Positions 16,517 to 25,600 of a stretch of 64,000 bases of DNA are shown here, piece after piece. Source of the DNA: an uncultured Flavobacteriaceae bacterium (GTDB taxonomy: Bacteria > Bacteroidota > Bacteroidia > Flavobacteriales > Flavobacteriaceae); contig CANMRV010000002.1 in assembly GCA_947500435.1 (NCBI GenBank), forward strand, positions 62,001-126,000. The letters run 5' to 3'. The translations under genes were made by a program, and so were the position numbers. Under the pieces are notes generated by a model. It searched no databases. It was not told where the DNA came from and saw only the letters and a list, made by a program, of their open reading frames with translations. How positions within the stretch are numbered: position 1 is the stretch's first letter; every line of letters begins with the position of its first letter.

Positions 16517-16975
16517 TTATCCAGATTGCCGCAGTTTTCCTGTGATTTCATCAATATTAATTCGAAACACAACAGGATGTCCATCAGCATAAATTTTACT
16601 TGAGAACTCACTAAGGAAACGAGCTTTCAATTCCTTAGTTCGATTCAGGACACTTTTGACTCCGTCAGAGAATAAATGCAATTGCTGTTTGGCATCTATA
16701 CCCTTAAACTCTTCGAAAGACCCATGCACTAAAACGGACTTCCAATTATTAATTGATGTGACTTCATCTACTTCCAAAGCTACAGCAGGATTTTTACGCA
16801 TGGCTTTTACCTTATGACCTTCCCCAGAGTAACTGATGATTGTATTTGAGCCTGGGTCATAGTAATAGGTAATGGGAACAACATAAGGGCTAGCAGCCGA
16901 TATGTATCCCAATCGGCCTATATAATTATTGCTTAATAATTCTGCCTGCTCCTTTAGCTCCAGATTTCTTCTCAT
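16517..16975 (-). CDS. Pyridoxamine 5'-phosphate oxidase-like FMN-binding protein
   Basis: 152 residues from the ATG at 16975. The operator at 17030-17041 has a perfect TAGCTTTG box at 16999-17006, so the in-frame ATG at 17017 would lie upstream of the transcript. The split-barrel FMN-binding fold is seen in NYIGRLGYIS, PYVVPITYYYDP, and VLVHGSFEE. Small proteins of this type (NimA/PNPOx-like) are flavin reductases or nitro/quinone-reducing enzymes. Similar genes occur in hypoxia-dormancy regulons of other bacteria. The specific substrate is unknown. Confidence 0.78.
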   Translation of the reverse strand: MRRNLELKEQAELLSNNYIGRLGYISAASPYVVPITYYYDPGSNTIISYSGEGHKVKAMRKNPAVALEVDEVTSINNWKSVLVHGSFEEFKGIDAKQQLHLFSDGVKSVLNRTKELKARFLSEFSSKIYADGHPVVFRINIDEITGKLRQSG

Positions 16976-17029
16976 GTTCCGATTTTTAGTGTGATAACCA
17001 AAGCTATATCTTTCCATTTAGCAAGTAAA

Positions 17030-17041
17030 TGACATCGGTCA
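17030..17041 (-). promoter_or_regulatory. TGAY-N4-RTCA operator for the FMN-binding protein
   Basis: TGACATCGGTCA. A perfect minus-strand TAGCTTTG (16999-17006) is centred 33 bp away, predicting a start near 16992 and deciding the start codon at 16975. Confidence 0.7.
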
Positions 17042-17071
17042 GTTCTGAACTATTTATAGAAGTTTCATACC

Positions 17072-17083
17072 TGATCTAGGTCA
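17072..17083 (+). promoter_or_regulatory. TGAY-N4-RTCA operator for the PepSY-like gene
   Basis: TGATCTAGGTCA. TAATTTTA at 17107-17114 is centred 33 bp downstream; start near 17121. No matching box exists on the minus strand, so this site and the one at 17030 act back to back. Confidence 0.6.
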
Positions 17084-17170
17084 TTGTAGTGCCGAGTAAG
17101 CTTTGATAATTTTACCAACATGAACCAAAAGAGTTCATAATAATTTTAAGTATTAATTAAATAGAGAATC

Positions 17171-17680
17171 ATGAAAAAAATAGTATTTGGTTTATTGTTT
17201 TTGGGGTTAACCACTCAAGCATTTGCACAAATTATAAAAACAGAAAAATTATCTGAAGTAACGGTTTATGCAACAAACTATAAGTATTTGAATAATGTCA
17301 ATACTCAGGAGGTAGCTTCAATACCGGTTGAAATGCTACAGCGTAAAGTAGCGTCATTTGATGTTAAAGAATCCGAACTTTACAGAGATGACTATGATAT
17401 TTACCATGTAAGCTTTTTTATTCCAGAGGGTAAAATTCTAGCGGCCTACGATGGTGAAGGAAAACTAATTCGTACGGCTGAAAAATTTAAAGATATCAAT
17501 CTGCCAACTGCGGTAAAAAAATCCGTTTTAAAAAGATTTCCAGAATGGACAATTACTAAAGATATTTACTTGGTCAATTATCACGATAAAAAGGGAGTCA
17601 CCAAGAAGTATAAGCTAAGACTAGTAAACGGCGATAAAAAGTTAAGAGTAAAAGTTGATGAAAAGGGTGAGTTCCTGTAG
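17171..17680 (+). CDS. Secreted PepSY-like (DUF2874-type) protein
   Basis: 169 residues with a cleavable signal peptide ending at AFAQ (residue about 20). The mature part has the alternating helix-strand pattern of PepSY-like repeats: a strand-rich half with VSFFIPEGKILAAYD, then the LPTAVKKSVLKRFPEWTI helix-turn characteristic of the putative PepSY-like family, then YKLRLVNGDKKLRVKVDEKG. These periplasmic proteins are of unknown function. The unit ends in a strong bidirectional terminator at 17727-17763. Confidence 0.65.
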   Translation: MKKIVFGLLFLGLTTQAFAQIIKTEKLSEVTVYATNYKYLNNVNTQEVASIPVEMLQRKVASFDVKESELYRDDYDIYHVSFFIPEGKILAAYDGEGKLIRTAEKFKDINLPTAVKKSVLKRFPEWTITKDIYLVNYHDKKGVTKKYKLRLVNGDKKLRVKVDEKGEFL

Positions 17681-17726
17681 TATATTTAAAAAATACTCAT
17701 AAATAGTTGGTTTAATTATTCTCGTT

Positions 17727-17763
17727 AATAAGGCCCTTTCATTATTTATGAAAGGGCCTTATT
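17727..17763. terminator. Bidirectional terminator between convergent genes
   Basis: A nearly perfect 16-bp inverted repeat (AATAAGGCCCTTTCAT at 17727-17742 and its complement ending at 17763) with T runs on both sides. It overlaps the stop codon of the phosphoribosyltransferase gene and ends both transcripts. Confidence 0.85.
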
Positions 17764-18388
17764 TTATGGAGTTACTTTCCTCTAACATGCTGATAGCTTC
17801 TTTGTCGGATACCTGTGCAAATTCTTCATAAAACTGCCCAACAGACGTAAAATTCTGAGGTGTTTTCAAACAAATAACTTCATCTACGTTTGGAGTGTTC
17901 TTTAAATTTTCAATTGCGGTAAGAGACCCTACGGGTATAGCAATTATTATTTTATTTGGTCGATGCTTTTGTATGAGGTCAATGGTTATGAGAATGGTAT
18001 TTCCTGTTGCTACTCCATCATCAACGATGATTACCGTCTTATTCTTTAATTTCTTGGGAGTTCTGTTTTTATAATATTGCTGATACCGTTTCTTAAGCTT
18101 TTCGCGAATGGCTGCGGTTTCTTCCCGAATGTATCCCTTTGTAACTCCCATTGCCCTGCTTAAAGTTACATTGTCAAGACTTACGGCGCCAATGGCGTAT
18201 TCCCTATTGTGAGGATGTCCAATTTTTTTAGAAAGCACCACGTCTAGGGGTGCTTTGAGTTCTTGGGCGACAATCAAACCTAACGGAAGCCCTCCTCTAG
18301 GAATGGCAAGTACAACGACTCCTTCATCTTTAAATTTGATAAGTGCTTTAGCCAATTGTCTTCCAGCATCCTTTCTATCCACATACAT
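17759..18388 (-). CDS. Phosphoribosyltransferase family protein
   Basis: 209 residues. The PRPP-binding loop VIIVDDGVATGNT (about residues 119-131) is intact. The N-terminal part (RKDAGRQLAKAL, AIPRGGLPLG) is the pattern of stand-alone PRTase-domain proteins that are often found beside stress genes rather than in purine or pyrimidine pathways. The nucleobase substrate cannot be read from sequence. It follows the bactofilin-like gene by 18 bp and is probably co-transcribed from the operator at 19656. Confidence 0.78.
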   Translation of the reverse strand: MYVDRKDAGRQLAKALIKFKDEGVVVLAIPRGGLPLGLIVAQELKAPLDVVLSKKIGHPHNREYAIGAVSLDNVTLSRAMGVTKGYIREETAAIREKLKKRYQQYYKNRTPKKLKNKTVIIVDDGVATGNTILITIDLIQKHRPNKIIIAIPVGSLTAIENLKNTPNVDEVICLKTPQNFTSVGQFYEEFAQVSDKEAISMLEESNSIK

Positions 18389-18406
18389 ATACCTAATTTT
18401 CGAGAG

Positions 18407-19600
18407 TTAATTTTGAGGTAAACTGCTTAGTTTTAAAGCGGCCTTTTTCTGTAGTAAAGCATAACCTATTAATCCATATCCAAGGGCAATAACCAAAAGT
18501 GAAAGTAATCCCCCTAAAAAGGGGATGAATGTTAATAGACGTATTACGGCTGCAATACCAAGGGCCAAGAGAGAAATTGTCCAGAAGTTCCAACTTTTAT
18601 CAGACCTATTGTTTAGATAATGACTAAGAAGTAAAGCAGTCACAAGATGCCCGAATATGAGGCTGAAGAGATAGAATCCTGCAAAGAAAACTCCAACAGG
18701 GATGCCTATGATCGTTACCAATGTTATAAGAATAATCAAAGGAAATCCGAGGACATAAATTAGACCATAGCCCAGACTCTTTGAAGCGTTTTTATCAAAG
18801 TAGCTGATAGCCGTGTTGAAAAAGTTACCAAAACTCCAGTTTAGGAGTAAGATTACTAGAAAAGCGGAAAAAATATAGAACATCCAAAAACCAAATGCTG
18901 CTATTCCAAAACCCTTGAGTGAAAGTTCATTTTTATCACCCATTAACGAATTGTCAAAGGTGGAGGTAACACCTTGCAAAGAATTCTTGAAATCTATTTC
19001 ACCTTCTTCCGACCAGTAGCTGACATCGCCTCCAAACTTAGCATTTTGACCAATAATAATAGTTTCAGCAGCTATTTTTGAAGCACCCTTGATTTCGCCG
19101 TTTACAACTACTTCTTCCCCAAAGAGATTGGCTTCTTTGCCAATGCTTCCGTTCACTTCTATTTCTCCTGAGTATGATTTCATCATTCCCATCACTTTTC
19201 CATTCATTTCTACTTCCCCAGAAAAGTTGATAAGGTTGCCATGAATAATAGCGGATTCTGAGACGAGGACTTCTCCACCTGCCACAATAACATCATCCCC
19301 GATTTCTGAATCAATAATTAGTCTTCCGCCTGCGGCACGAATGTCATCTGCCACATAGCCTTTGACGTTTATCTCGCCTCCTGCAACAATCAAATCTGCA
19401 TAAACCGTGTCCTTTACCGTAATAGTGCCTCCGGCAAAAACAGCATCACCGGTTATGGGAGCTTCCATGCGAATGGTTTCGCCTGCCCGATATGTATCAT
19501 CGTTTTGCTTTTCAGAGAGTGTAATATTTTCTGATTCATTTTGCTGAGCAAATGAGATGGACGTAAAGAAAATTCCGAAGTATAGTAATAGCGTTCTCAT
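18407..19600 (-). CDS. Bactofilin-like beta-solenoid membrane protein
   Basis: 397 residues. A signal peptide (cleavage near SFAQQ) is followed by a repeated beta-helix of bactofilin (polymer-forming) type over about residues 35-210, with units such as GDAVFAGGTITV and DIRAAGGRLIID. Four or five membrane segments follow in the C-terminal 190 residues. The solenoid is predicted periplasmic, unlike classical cytoplasmic bactofilins. It could scaffold envelope proteins, but no partner is evident. It shares a transcript with the phosphoribosyltransferase gene and has an operator upstream. Confidence 0.75.
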   Translation of the reverse strand: MRTLLLYFGIFFTSISFAQQNESENITLSEKQNDDTYRAGETIRMEAPITGDAVFAGGTITVKDTVYADLIVAGGEINVKGYVADDIRAAGGRLIIDSEIGDDVIVAGGEVLVSESAIIHGNLINFSGEVEMNGKVMGMMKSYSGEIEVNGSIGKEANLFGEEVVVNGEIKGASKIAAETIIIGQNAKFGGDVSYWSEEGEIDFKNSLQGVTSTFDNSLMGDKNELSLKGFGIAAFGFWMFYIFSAFLVILLLNWSFGNFFNTAISYFDKNASKSLGYGLIYVLGFPLIILITLVTIIGIPVGVFFAGFYLFSLIFGHLVTALLLSHYLNNRSDKSWNFWTISLLALGIAAVIRLLTFIPFLGGLLSLLVIALGYGLIGYALLQKKAALKLSSLPQN

Positions 19601-19655
19601 GATATCATTTTTTACATTGAACTTTAAATCAACTAAGAATCAAGTGCTTATAAAA

Positions 19656-19667
19656 TGACTTACATCA
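19656..19667 (-). promoter_or_regulatory. TGAY-N4-RTCA operator for the bactofilin-like gene
   Basis: TGACTTACATCA. The best -7 match at 33 bp is TTGATTTA on the minus strand (19625-19632), a weak box. The plus-strand position is poorer (TAATCTCT), so control of the efflux genes to the right is less likely. Confidence 0.45.
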
Positions 19668-19766
19668 GCGGATAGCCTTTTTTTGACATTTAATCTCTAA
19701 TCATGATTTTGCTCATATATTCTAGACTTCTTTTTACTTTATTTTGACCTATTCAATATTATTTCA

Positions 19767-20849
19767 ATGAGATATGTTTTAGTGTACGTTGCCTTGTTTT
19801 TATCTTTTTCATGCAACAGGAATCAAGAAAAGATTCGGCCTACCTTAAGTCAGTTAACAGAGTCAGTATATTCATCTGTAACCGTTCAGCCCGATAGTCT
19901 TTATCAGGTTTATGCTGCGGTTGGTGGTATTTTAGATAACAATCTTGTGGAAGAAGGGGATAGGGTAAGTAAGGGTGATGAACTTTTACAGATTATTAAT
20001 ACCACGCCTGAGCTAAACTCTAAAAATGCTAGATTGGCGTTACAACTGGCGCAGGAGAATTATAATGGAAGTTCTGCAATTCTAGACGGATTGGAAGATG
20101 AAATTGCGTCTGCCGAACTTTCATTTCAAAATGACTCCCTCAATTACTATCGCCAGAAAAGACTTTGGGAACAGGAAATCGGTTCTAAAGTGGAATATGA
20201 TAATCGCAAACTGACTTTTGAATTATCGGGCAATAAGCTAAGCCTTTTAAAAAATAGATACAATCGCACTAAGACCGAACTCGCCACACAATTGCAGCAG
20301 GCAAGAAATAATTATCAAAGTGCTCAGGTAGCCACCCAAGATTTTACGGTTAGTAGTAAAATACAAGGTAAGGTCTATGCACTTTATAAAGAACCGGGAG
20401 AAATCGTTAATACGATGGAACCTCTGGCATCAGTTGGAAATGATTCCATATTTATCATTGAAATGCTAGTGGATGAGGTGGATATTGTAAAACTGTCTTT
20501 GAAGCAAAAAGCGTTGATTACATTGGATGCTTATCCTTCAGAAGTTTTTACAGCAAGGGTTACAAAAATATACCCCAGAAAAGATGAACGTTCTCAGACG
20601 TTTAAAGTAGAATCGCGATTCGAAAATCCGCCGAAAACACTATATCCGGGATTAGCAGGCGAAGGCAATATTGTTATTGCCGAAAAAGAAAATGTTTTGA
20701 CCATTCCTAAAACCTATTTGGTAGGAGAAAATCAAGTCAATACTAGCGATGGATTGGTAACCGTAGAAACAGGACTTCAAAATCTAGATCGTATAGAGAT
20801 TCTATCAGGTATCGATGAGAATACAGAACTTATTAAACCCGAAGAATGA
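19767..20849 (+). CDS. Periplasmic adaptor (HlyD/MFP family) lipoprotein
   Basis: 360 residues with the lipobox SFSCN (about residue 15-19), so anchored to a membrane. Biotinyl-lipoyl-like half-motifs flank a long coiled coil (about residues 85-190), followed by a beta-barrel segment (VDEVDIVKLSLKQKALITLDA). This is the adaptor of a tripartite MacAB-type exporter. It overlaps the permease gene by four bases (ATGA). The final component, an outer-membrane TolC-like protein, is not in this window. Confidence 0.85.
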   Translation: MRYVLVYVALFLSFSCNRNQEKIRPTLSQLTESVYSSVTVQPDSLYQVYAAVGGILDNNLVEEGDRVSKGDELLQIINTTPELNSKNARLALQLAQENYNGSSAILDGLEDEIASAELSFQNDSLNYYRQKRLWEQEIGSKVEYDNRKLTFELSGNKLSLLKNRYNRTKTELATQLQQARNNYQSAQVATQDFTVSSKIQGKVYALYKEPGEIVNTMEPLASVGNDSIFIIEMLVDEVDIVKLSLKQKALITLDAYPSEVFTARVTKIYPRKDERSQTFKVESRFENPPKTLYPGLAGEGNIVIAEKENVLTIPKTYLVGENQVNTSDGLVTVETGLQNLDRIEILSGIDENTELIKPEE

Positions 20850-22108
20850 CAAATTGGAAAGTCATATTGAATATTGCAAAAACCCATTTGCTGACCAAGA
20901 TGAAATCTACGGTTACAGCAGCTTTGGGTGTGACTTTTGGAATTGGAGCATACATCACCTTGGTAAGTTTTATGACAGGACTTAATGAAATGCTGGATAG
21001 CCTGATTTTGAACCAAACACCACATATTCATTTATATAACGAAATTGAACCTACCAAAGAACAACCAGTGGCCTTATATGAACAGTTTAAGGGTGCGTTT
21101 AACGTAGTGGAGTCGGTCAAACCAAAACAAAGCCAAAGGAAAATCCATAATGCCTTGCCTATATTGAATTATCTAAAGAAAGATGATAAAGTGATGGGAG
21201 CGACCCCCCAACTACAGGCAAATATCTTTTATTTATCTGGCTCCATTGAACTAGGAGGGAATTTAGTGGGTGTTGACATCATGGAAGAAGCGCGTTTGTA
21301 CAACATACGAGATTATATAGTAGAAGGTACTGCTGAGGCTTTGAAGAATAGTGAAAACGGAATACTATTAGGGGCTGGATTGGCAAAGAAAATGTCGCTT
21401 TCGATGGGAGATAGGGTACAGATAAGCACAGTTAAAGGTGATATCTTTCCTTTGAAAATTGTCGGAATCTATCAAAGCGGTATCGCCGAAATTGATAATA
21501 TTAGAAGTTTTGCTAATCTCAAGTCCGTTCAGCGGATTTTAGGGGAAGCACAGAACTATGTTACCGACATCAATGTCAAACTTCAAGATATGGGTGAGGC
21601 TCCGGCAATGGCCAATGTTCTTAGCAAACAGTTTAAAATAAAGGCTACCGATATCAATGAAGCAAACGCACAGTTTGAAACAGGTTCGAACATCCGAAAC
21701 TTAATTACCTATGCCGTTTCTATTACCCTCTTGATTGTTGCTGGCTTTGGAATTTACAATATTTTGAATATGCTTATTTATGAGAAAATGAAAGATATCG
21801 CAATCCTAAAAGCGACCGGATTTTCAGGAGGGGATGTACAATTGATATTTATGAGCCAGGCAATGATTATCGGAGCAATAGGCGGTATTCTAGGATTGAT
21901 AATCGGGTACGGACTTTCTGTTTTAATAGATAACGTAGCCTTTGAGACTGAAGCTTTACCTACCATAACCACCTATCCCATTAATTACAATATTGGGTAT
22001 TATGTAATAGGAATTTCATTTGCACTATTATCTACATTCATTGCGGGTTGGCTACCATCGAACAAGGCGAAGCGAATAGACCCAGTTCGTATCATTAGAG
22101 GAACTTAA
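20846..22108 (+). CDS. FtsX/MacB-type ABC transporter permease
   Basis: 420 residues: one N-terminal membrane segment, a large periplasmic domain (about residues 50-280), then three membrane segments with the conserved MKDIAILKATGFS helix near residue 315 that couples to the ATPase. This is the topology of MacB and LolC/E permeases. Start overlaps the adaptor stop, indicating translational coupling. The substrate could be a peptide, lipid or lipoprotein; not determinable here. Confidence 0.87.
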   Translation: MTNWKVILNIAKTHLLTKMKSTVTAALGVTFGIGAYITLVSFMTGLNEMLDSLILNQTPHIHLYNEIEPTKEQPVALYEQFKGAFNVVESVKPKQSQRKIHNALPILNYLKKDDKVMGATPQLQANIFYLSGSIELGGNLVGVDIMEEARLYNIRDYIVEGTAEALKNSENGILLGAGLAKKMSLSMGDRVQISTVKGDIFPLKIVGIYQSGIAEIDNIRSFANLKSVQRILGEAQNYVTDINVKLQDMGEAPAMANVLSKQFKIKATDINEANAQFETGSNIRNLITYAVSITLLIVAGFGIYNILNMLIYEKMKDIAILKATGFSGGDVQLIFMSQAMIIGAIGGILGLIIGYGLSVLIDNVAFETEALPTITTYPINYNIGYYVIGISFALLSTFIAGWLPSNKAKRIDPVRIIRGT

Positions 22109-22117
22109 AGGAAGCGA

Positions 22118-22792
22118 ATGGAACTTGTTCTGGAAACTAAAAACATTAATAAGCACTTTAGAAAACCTGTGGATTTTCATGTGCTCAAAGATATTTCCCT
22201 TGGGATTAAAAAAGGGGAATTCGCTTCTATAATGGGCAAGTCTGGCTCAGGAAAATCCACCTTGCTTTATATTCTCTCCACTATGGATACCGATTATACC
22301 GGTGAGCTATTCTTGAACAATGAACTTGCTACAGGTAAGCCGCCCCAAGAGCTTTCGCGCCTTCGTAACAAACATATTGGGTTTGTTTTTCAATTTCATT
22401 ATTTGCTCTCGGAATTCAGTGTTGTTGAAAATGTAATGTTACCAGCGAAAAAGTTAGCTGAAAAGTCTCATGCGGAAATCGAACACGATGCCATGGAAAA
22501 ACTCAAAATGTTGCATATAGAACATTTGGCCAAGCAACGCGCATCTAGAATATCTGGAGGAGAAAAGCAGCGCGTGGCGATTGCCCGAGCATTGATTAAT
22601 AGTCCCTCGATTCTAATGGGGGATGAACCTACTGGAAATTTAGATAGTCACAACTCTGAAAACGTGTTTAGCATTTTCAAACGGCTCAAAGAAGAAGAAG
22701 GGCTGTCTCTGTTGGTCGTTACGCACGATGAAGATTTCGCCAATCGAACCGACCGTATTATTCAGATGGAGGATGGACGTATTGTAAGCTGA
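22118..22792 (+). CDS. ABC transporter ATP-binding protein (MacB/LolD type)
   Basis: 224 residues. Walker A GKSGSGKST (about 38-46), Q loop FQFHYLL, signature ISGGEKQR, Walker B ILMGDEPTGNLD and the switch VVTHDED are all present. It lies 9 bp after the permease gene and completes a three-gene exporter with the adaptor. Confidence 0.9.
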   Translation: MELVLETKNINKHFRKPVDFHVLKDISLGIKKGEFASIMGKSGSGKSTLLYILSTMDTDYTGELFLNNELATGKPPQELSRLRNKHIGFVFQFHYLLSEFSVVENVMLPAKKLAEKSHAEIEHDAMEKLKMLHIEHLAKQRASRISGGEKQRVAIARALINSPSILMGDEPTGNLDSHNSENVFSIFKRLKEEEGLSLLVVTHDEDFANRTDRIIQMEDGRIVS

Positions 22793-22826
22793 TTTTAGGA
22801 TTTACTTAAAGTTCCATAAATCTATT

Positions 22827-23447
22827 TTACGGTAGTGTCTTTCTTTTGGCTATGAGCCATATACTAAGTAAAAGTTCCGCCAAGGCCATTGTTGACATTA
22901 TAATTACCTCAAGTGCTTTAGGCATATTTATGTCTACGAAAAAAACAACGTATGTAAACGAAGCAAACATTAATAAGACACCAAGGCTTTTAGGTATATA
23001 TCCTGACTTGAAAACCACATAACCGAGTACAAGAATGTGCAACGCAAAAAATACGTATCCAAAAAGCTTTATGGACTCATACCCATAAACATCGATAGTT
23101 TTAAAAACCAAAGCAAATAACCCAATTATCAATGAGCAAGCATATAACACCCTGAAAGCTGCCACATACCACGCAAGTTTTTTATTGGCTGATTTAAGAA
23201 CTACATAAAGCGCGAGACCAATAATAGAATCCAAAACAAGTACGAATAGATAGCCAATAACAGCAAAACCAAACATTTGCTTATTGGCTTCAATATCTCC
23301 GACTAAAGCTGCAGTATCTCCAGGCACAACAAAATTTGCTAAAAGAAAATCATCGACTAAGGTTACGATAATGACCGAGGTGATAAATGCAATACCGACG
23401 ACCATTGCTGCAGTTCTCGACGATATATTGGCAATAAAGTTTTTCAT
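22827..23447 (-). CDS. DUF4386 family membrane protein
   Basis: 206 residues with six predicted membrane segments and little else; the segment spacing and the short polar N-terminus match DUF4386 proteins. Function unknown. It stands alone between the exporter genes and the divergent oxidoreductase genes, with its own operator and a perfect TATGTTTG box. Confidence 0.7.
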   Translation of the reverse strand: MKNFIANISSRTAAMVVGIAFITSVIIVTLVDDFLLANFVVPGDTAALVGDIEANKQMFGFAVIGYLFVLVLDSIIGLALYVVLKSANKKLAWYVAAFRVLYACSLIIGLFALVFKTIDVYGYESIKLFGYVFFALHILVLGYVVFKSGYIPKSLGVLLMFASFTYVVFFVDINMPKALEVIIMSTMALAELLLSIWLIAKRKTLP

Positions 23448-23500
23448 GGTTAAACTTAGGATTGAATGCCAAACATATAGCCTGTACTTTCTTATGACAA

Positions 23501-23512
23501 TGACCCAAGTCA
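23501..23512 (-). promoter_or_regulatory. TGAY-N4-RTCA operator for the DUF4386 gene
   Basis: TGACCCAAGTCA. A perfect minus-strand TATGTTTG (23470-23477) is centred 33 bp away; start near 23463. Confidence 0.7.
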
Positions 23513-23559
23513 GGCAGTTCGATTTCTAATTGGTTTCCATTCGATTTTCCATTGAAAAT

Positions 23560-23571
23560 TGATATTTATCA
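23560..23571. promoter_or_regulatory. Upstream auxiliary TGAY-N4-RTCA operator
   Basis: TGATATTTATCA, identical to the site 28 bp downstream. No -7 box lies 33 bp away on either strand, so this is probably a second activator site at about -69.5 of the oxidoreductase promoter. Confidence 0.55.
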
Positions 23572-23587
23572 TGAGCTTTATTGTAGG

Positions 23588-23599
23588 TGATATTTATCA
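23588..23599 (+). promoter_or_regulatory. TGAY-N4-RTCA operator for the oxidoreductase pair
   Basis: TGATATTTATCA with TACTTTAG at 23623-23630, centred 33 bp downstream. The transcript would start near 23637, which rules out the in-frame codon at 23600 as translation start. Confidence 0.65.
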
Positions 23600-23659
23600 T
23601 TGTGCCACCATACGCTTCTTTTTACTTTAGTGAGGTATAGGAACAATAACCAACACGAA

Positions 23660-24679
23660 ATGAAAGCCGCTTACCTAATAAAATATGGCGCTTCAAAGAC
23701 CTCTTTTGAAATTAGAGAGACTGAAAGACCTGTGCCCGAATCCAATCAGGTATTGATAAAAGTAGAAGCATTTGGTCTCAACTTCGCAGATGTTATGGCC
23801 CGCCTTGGATTGTACAAAGCGGCCCCTCCATTACCAGCAATTTTAGGATATGACGTAGTTGGCAAAGTGGAATCCGTTGGCTCCGAAGTAAGTAATGTGA
23901 AAATCGGGCAACGAGTAACTGCATTAACTCGTTTTGGAGGCTATGCCGAGTATGCTATTGCGGAAAAGGAGGTAGTTTTTCCCGTGCCGGAATCTTTTCA
24001 AGTGGGTGTCGCAGTGGCCCTAGCTACCCAATATAGTACGGCCTATTTTTTAAGCCATAATATGGCAAATCTTCAAGAAAATGACAAGGTACTTATTCAT
24101 GCTGCTGCAGGAGGTGTCGGTACCGCTTTAGTGCAAATGGCATTACATAAAAAGTGTACAGTTTTTGGTACATGCGGTTCTCCCGAAAAAATAGAATATC
24201 TGAAACAAAATGGTGTACATCACCCAATTAACTATAGAGCGACGGATTTTGAAGAAAGCGTTTGGAAAGTTGTTGGTACGGTTGGGTTAGATGCAATATT
24301 TGACCCCGTAGGGGGCAAATCCGTGAAGAAAGACTATCGATTGCTGGGCCCAGGTGGAAGGGTTTTCTCCTTTGGAGTTTCATCGATGAATCAGACCAAA
24401 TCCATTTTTGGGAAGCTTCGGGTATTGTGGCAATTTGGATTGTATCATCCTGTGCAGTTTTTGAGTAATTCAAAGGGTATTGTGGGAATAAACATGTTGA
24501 AGATAGCAGAGGAAAATCCTGAGAAAATAGCAAAAGCGATGGGGGCGGTAATCCAGATGACCGAAGAGGGTATTTTAAAACCACATGTAGGGGGTGAGTA
24601 TTCTGTAAAAGATATAGCCGCAGCGCATGAATTTTTGGAATCCAGAAAATCTACGGGAAAAGTTGTTGTAAAATGGTAA
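23660..24679 (+). CDS. Quinone-oxidoreductase-like MDR family protein
   Basis: 339 residues from the ATG at 23660, chosen on promoter position and on the conserved N-terminus MKAAYLIKYG. Medium-chain dehydrogenase/reductase fold with an ILGYDVVGKV segment and the NADPH-binding motif AAAGGVGTA (about residue 150). The structural and catalytic zinc ligands of alcohol dehydrogenases are absent, which places it with zeta-crystallin/VAT-1-like quinone or enone reductases. An SDR gene follows after 4 bp in the same transcript, suggesting a joint role in carbonyl or quinone detoxification. Confidence 0.82.
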   Translation: MKAAYLIKYGASKTSFEIRETERPVPESNQVLIKVEAFGLNFADVMARLGLYKAAPPLPAILGYDVVGKVESVGSEVSNVKIGQRVTALTRFGGYAEYAIAEKEVVFPVPESFQVGVAVALATQYSTAYFLSHNMANLQENDKVLIHAAAGGVGTALVQMALHKKCTVFGTCGSPEKIEYLKQNGVHHPINYRATDFEESVWKVVGTVGLDAIFDPVGGKSVKKDYRLLGPGGRVFSFGVSSMNQTKSIFGKLRVLWQFGLYHPVQFLSNSKGIVGINMLKIAEENPEKIAKAMGAVIQMTEEGILKPHVGGEYSVKDIAAAHEFLESRKSTGKVVVKW

Positions 24680-24683
24680 GATT

Positions 24684-25583
24684 ATGAAAGAACTACTAAA
24701 AAACAAAGTCGCCGTCGTAAGCGGGTCGAGCATGGGTATTGGTAAGGCCATTGCTTTAGAATTGTTACAACAGGGTGCCAAAGTGTTACTAAACGGGAGG
24801 GATAGAGAGAAACTGAAATCGACCAAGAAGGAATTTGCAGGTCTGGGCTATGAGGTTCCTGTGGTCACTGCAGATATTCGAAGTCCTGAACAATGCTACT
24901 TTTTGATAGCGGAGACCCTAAAATCATATGGTCGACTAGATATTTTGGTCAATAATGCCGGTTTGAGCAGTAGAGGTTCTGTTGAAGAGATGGCTGATAT
25001 GAATTTCAAACTTTTATCTGAAACAAATTATACCGGAGCAGCACATTTAAGCAAATATGCTATTCCATATATCAAAGAAACCCAGGGGAATATCATCTTC
25101 ATTAATAGTGCAGGCGGTTTTCGGGGAATGCCCTATAATTCTGCCTATAGCGCCTCTAAAATGGCGCAAGCTGGTTTGGCCGATGCCCTGCGAATTGAAC
25201 TGTCAGATTATGGTATTCATGTTGGAATCGCTTTTGTAGGCTTCACCAAAAATGACCCCCAAAAGGCCATTTTAGATGTGGATGGCTCGCTGGTCTACTT
25301 ACCAAAACGGACCAACCTTCGCTTAGCTACTCCCGAATCCGTGGCTCAAAGTGTTCGGCAAATGATTGTGAAACGGAAAAATAGCATCACTCTAACTGGA
25401 CTAGGTTTGTTTGCTAACTTTAGCATTCGTTATCTGCCTTGGTTTAGTAATTGGCTACTAATGCTAAACCGTGGCAAAATCAAAAGGAATATTACAATGA
25501 TCGGCGGTGAAAAGGTAAAAGAAAGGACAATAAATTCGAAAAAACATGAAGATGTACTTTCTAGCTCAAAAGTTGAAATTTAA
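24684..25583 (+). CDS. Short-chain dehydrogenase/reductase
   Basis: 299 residues, longer than the usual 250. The cofactor motif GSSMGIG (about 14-20), NNAG, the catalytic Ser (INSAGG) and the YSASK dyad are all present, so it should be active with NAD(P). The extra C-terminal 50 residues are basic and may contact the membrane. It follows the MDR gene by 4 bp. Substrate unknown. Confidence 0.85.
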   Translation: MKELLKNKVAVVSGSSMGIGKAIALELLQQGAKVLLNGRDREKLKSTKKEFAGLGYEVPVVTADIRSPEQCYFLIAETLKSYGRLDILVNNAGLSSRGSVEEMADMNFKLLSETNYTGAAHLSKYAIPYIKETQGNIIFINSAGGFRGMPYNSAYSASKMAQAGLADALRIELSDYGIHVGIAFVGFTKNDPQKAILDVDGSLVYLPKRTNLRLATPESVAQSVRQMIVKRKNSITLTGLGLFANFSIRYLPWFSNWLLMLNRGKIKRNITMIGGEKVKERTINSKKHEDVLSSSKVEI

Positions 25584-25600
25584 TAGGTTCAATAGTTCAC

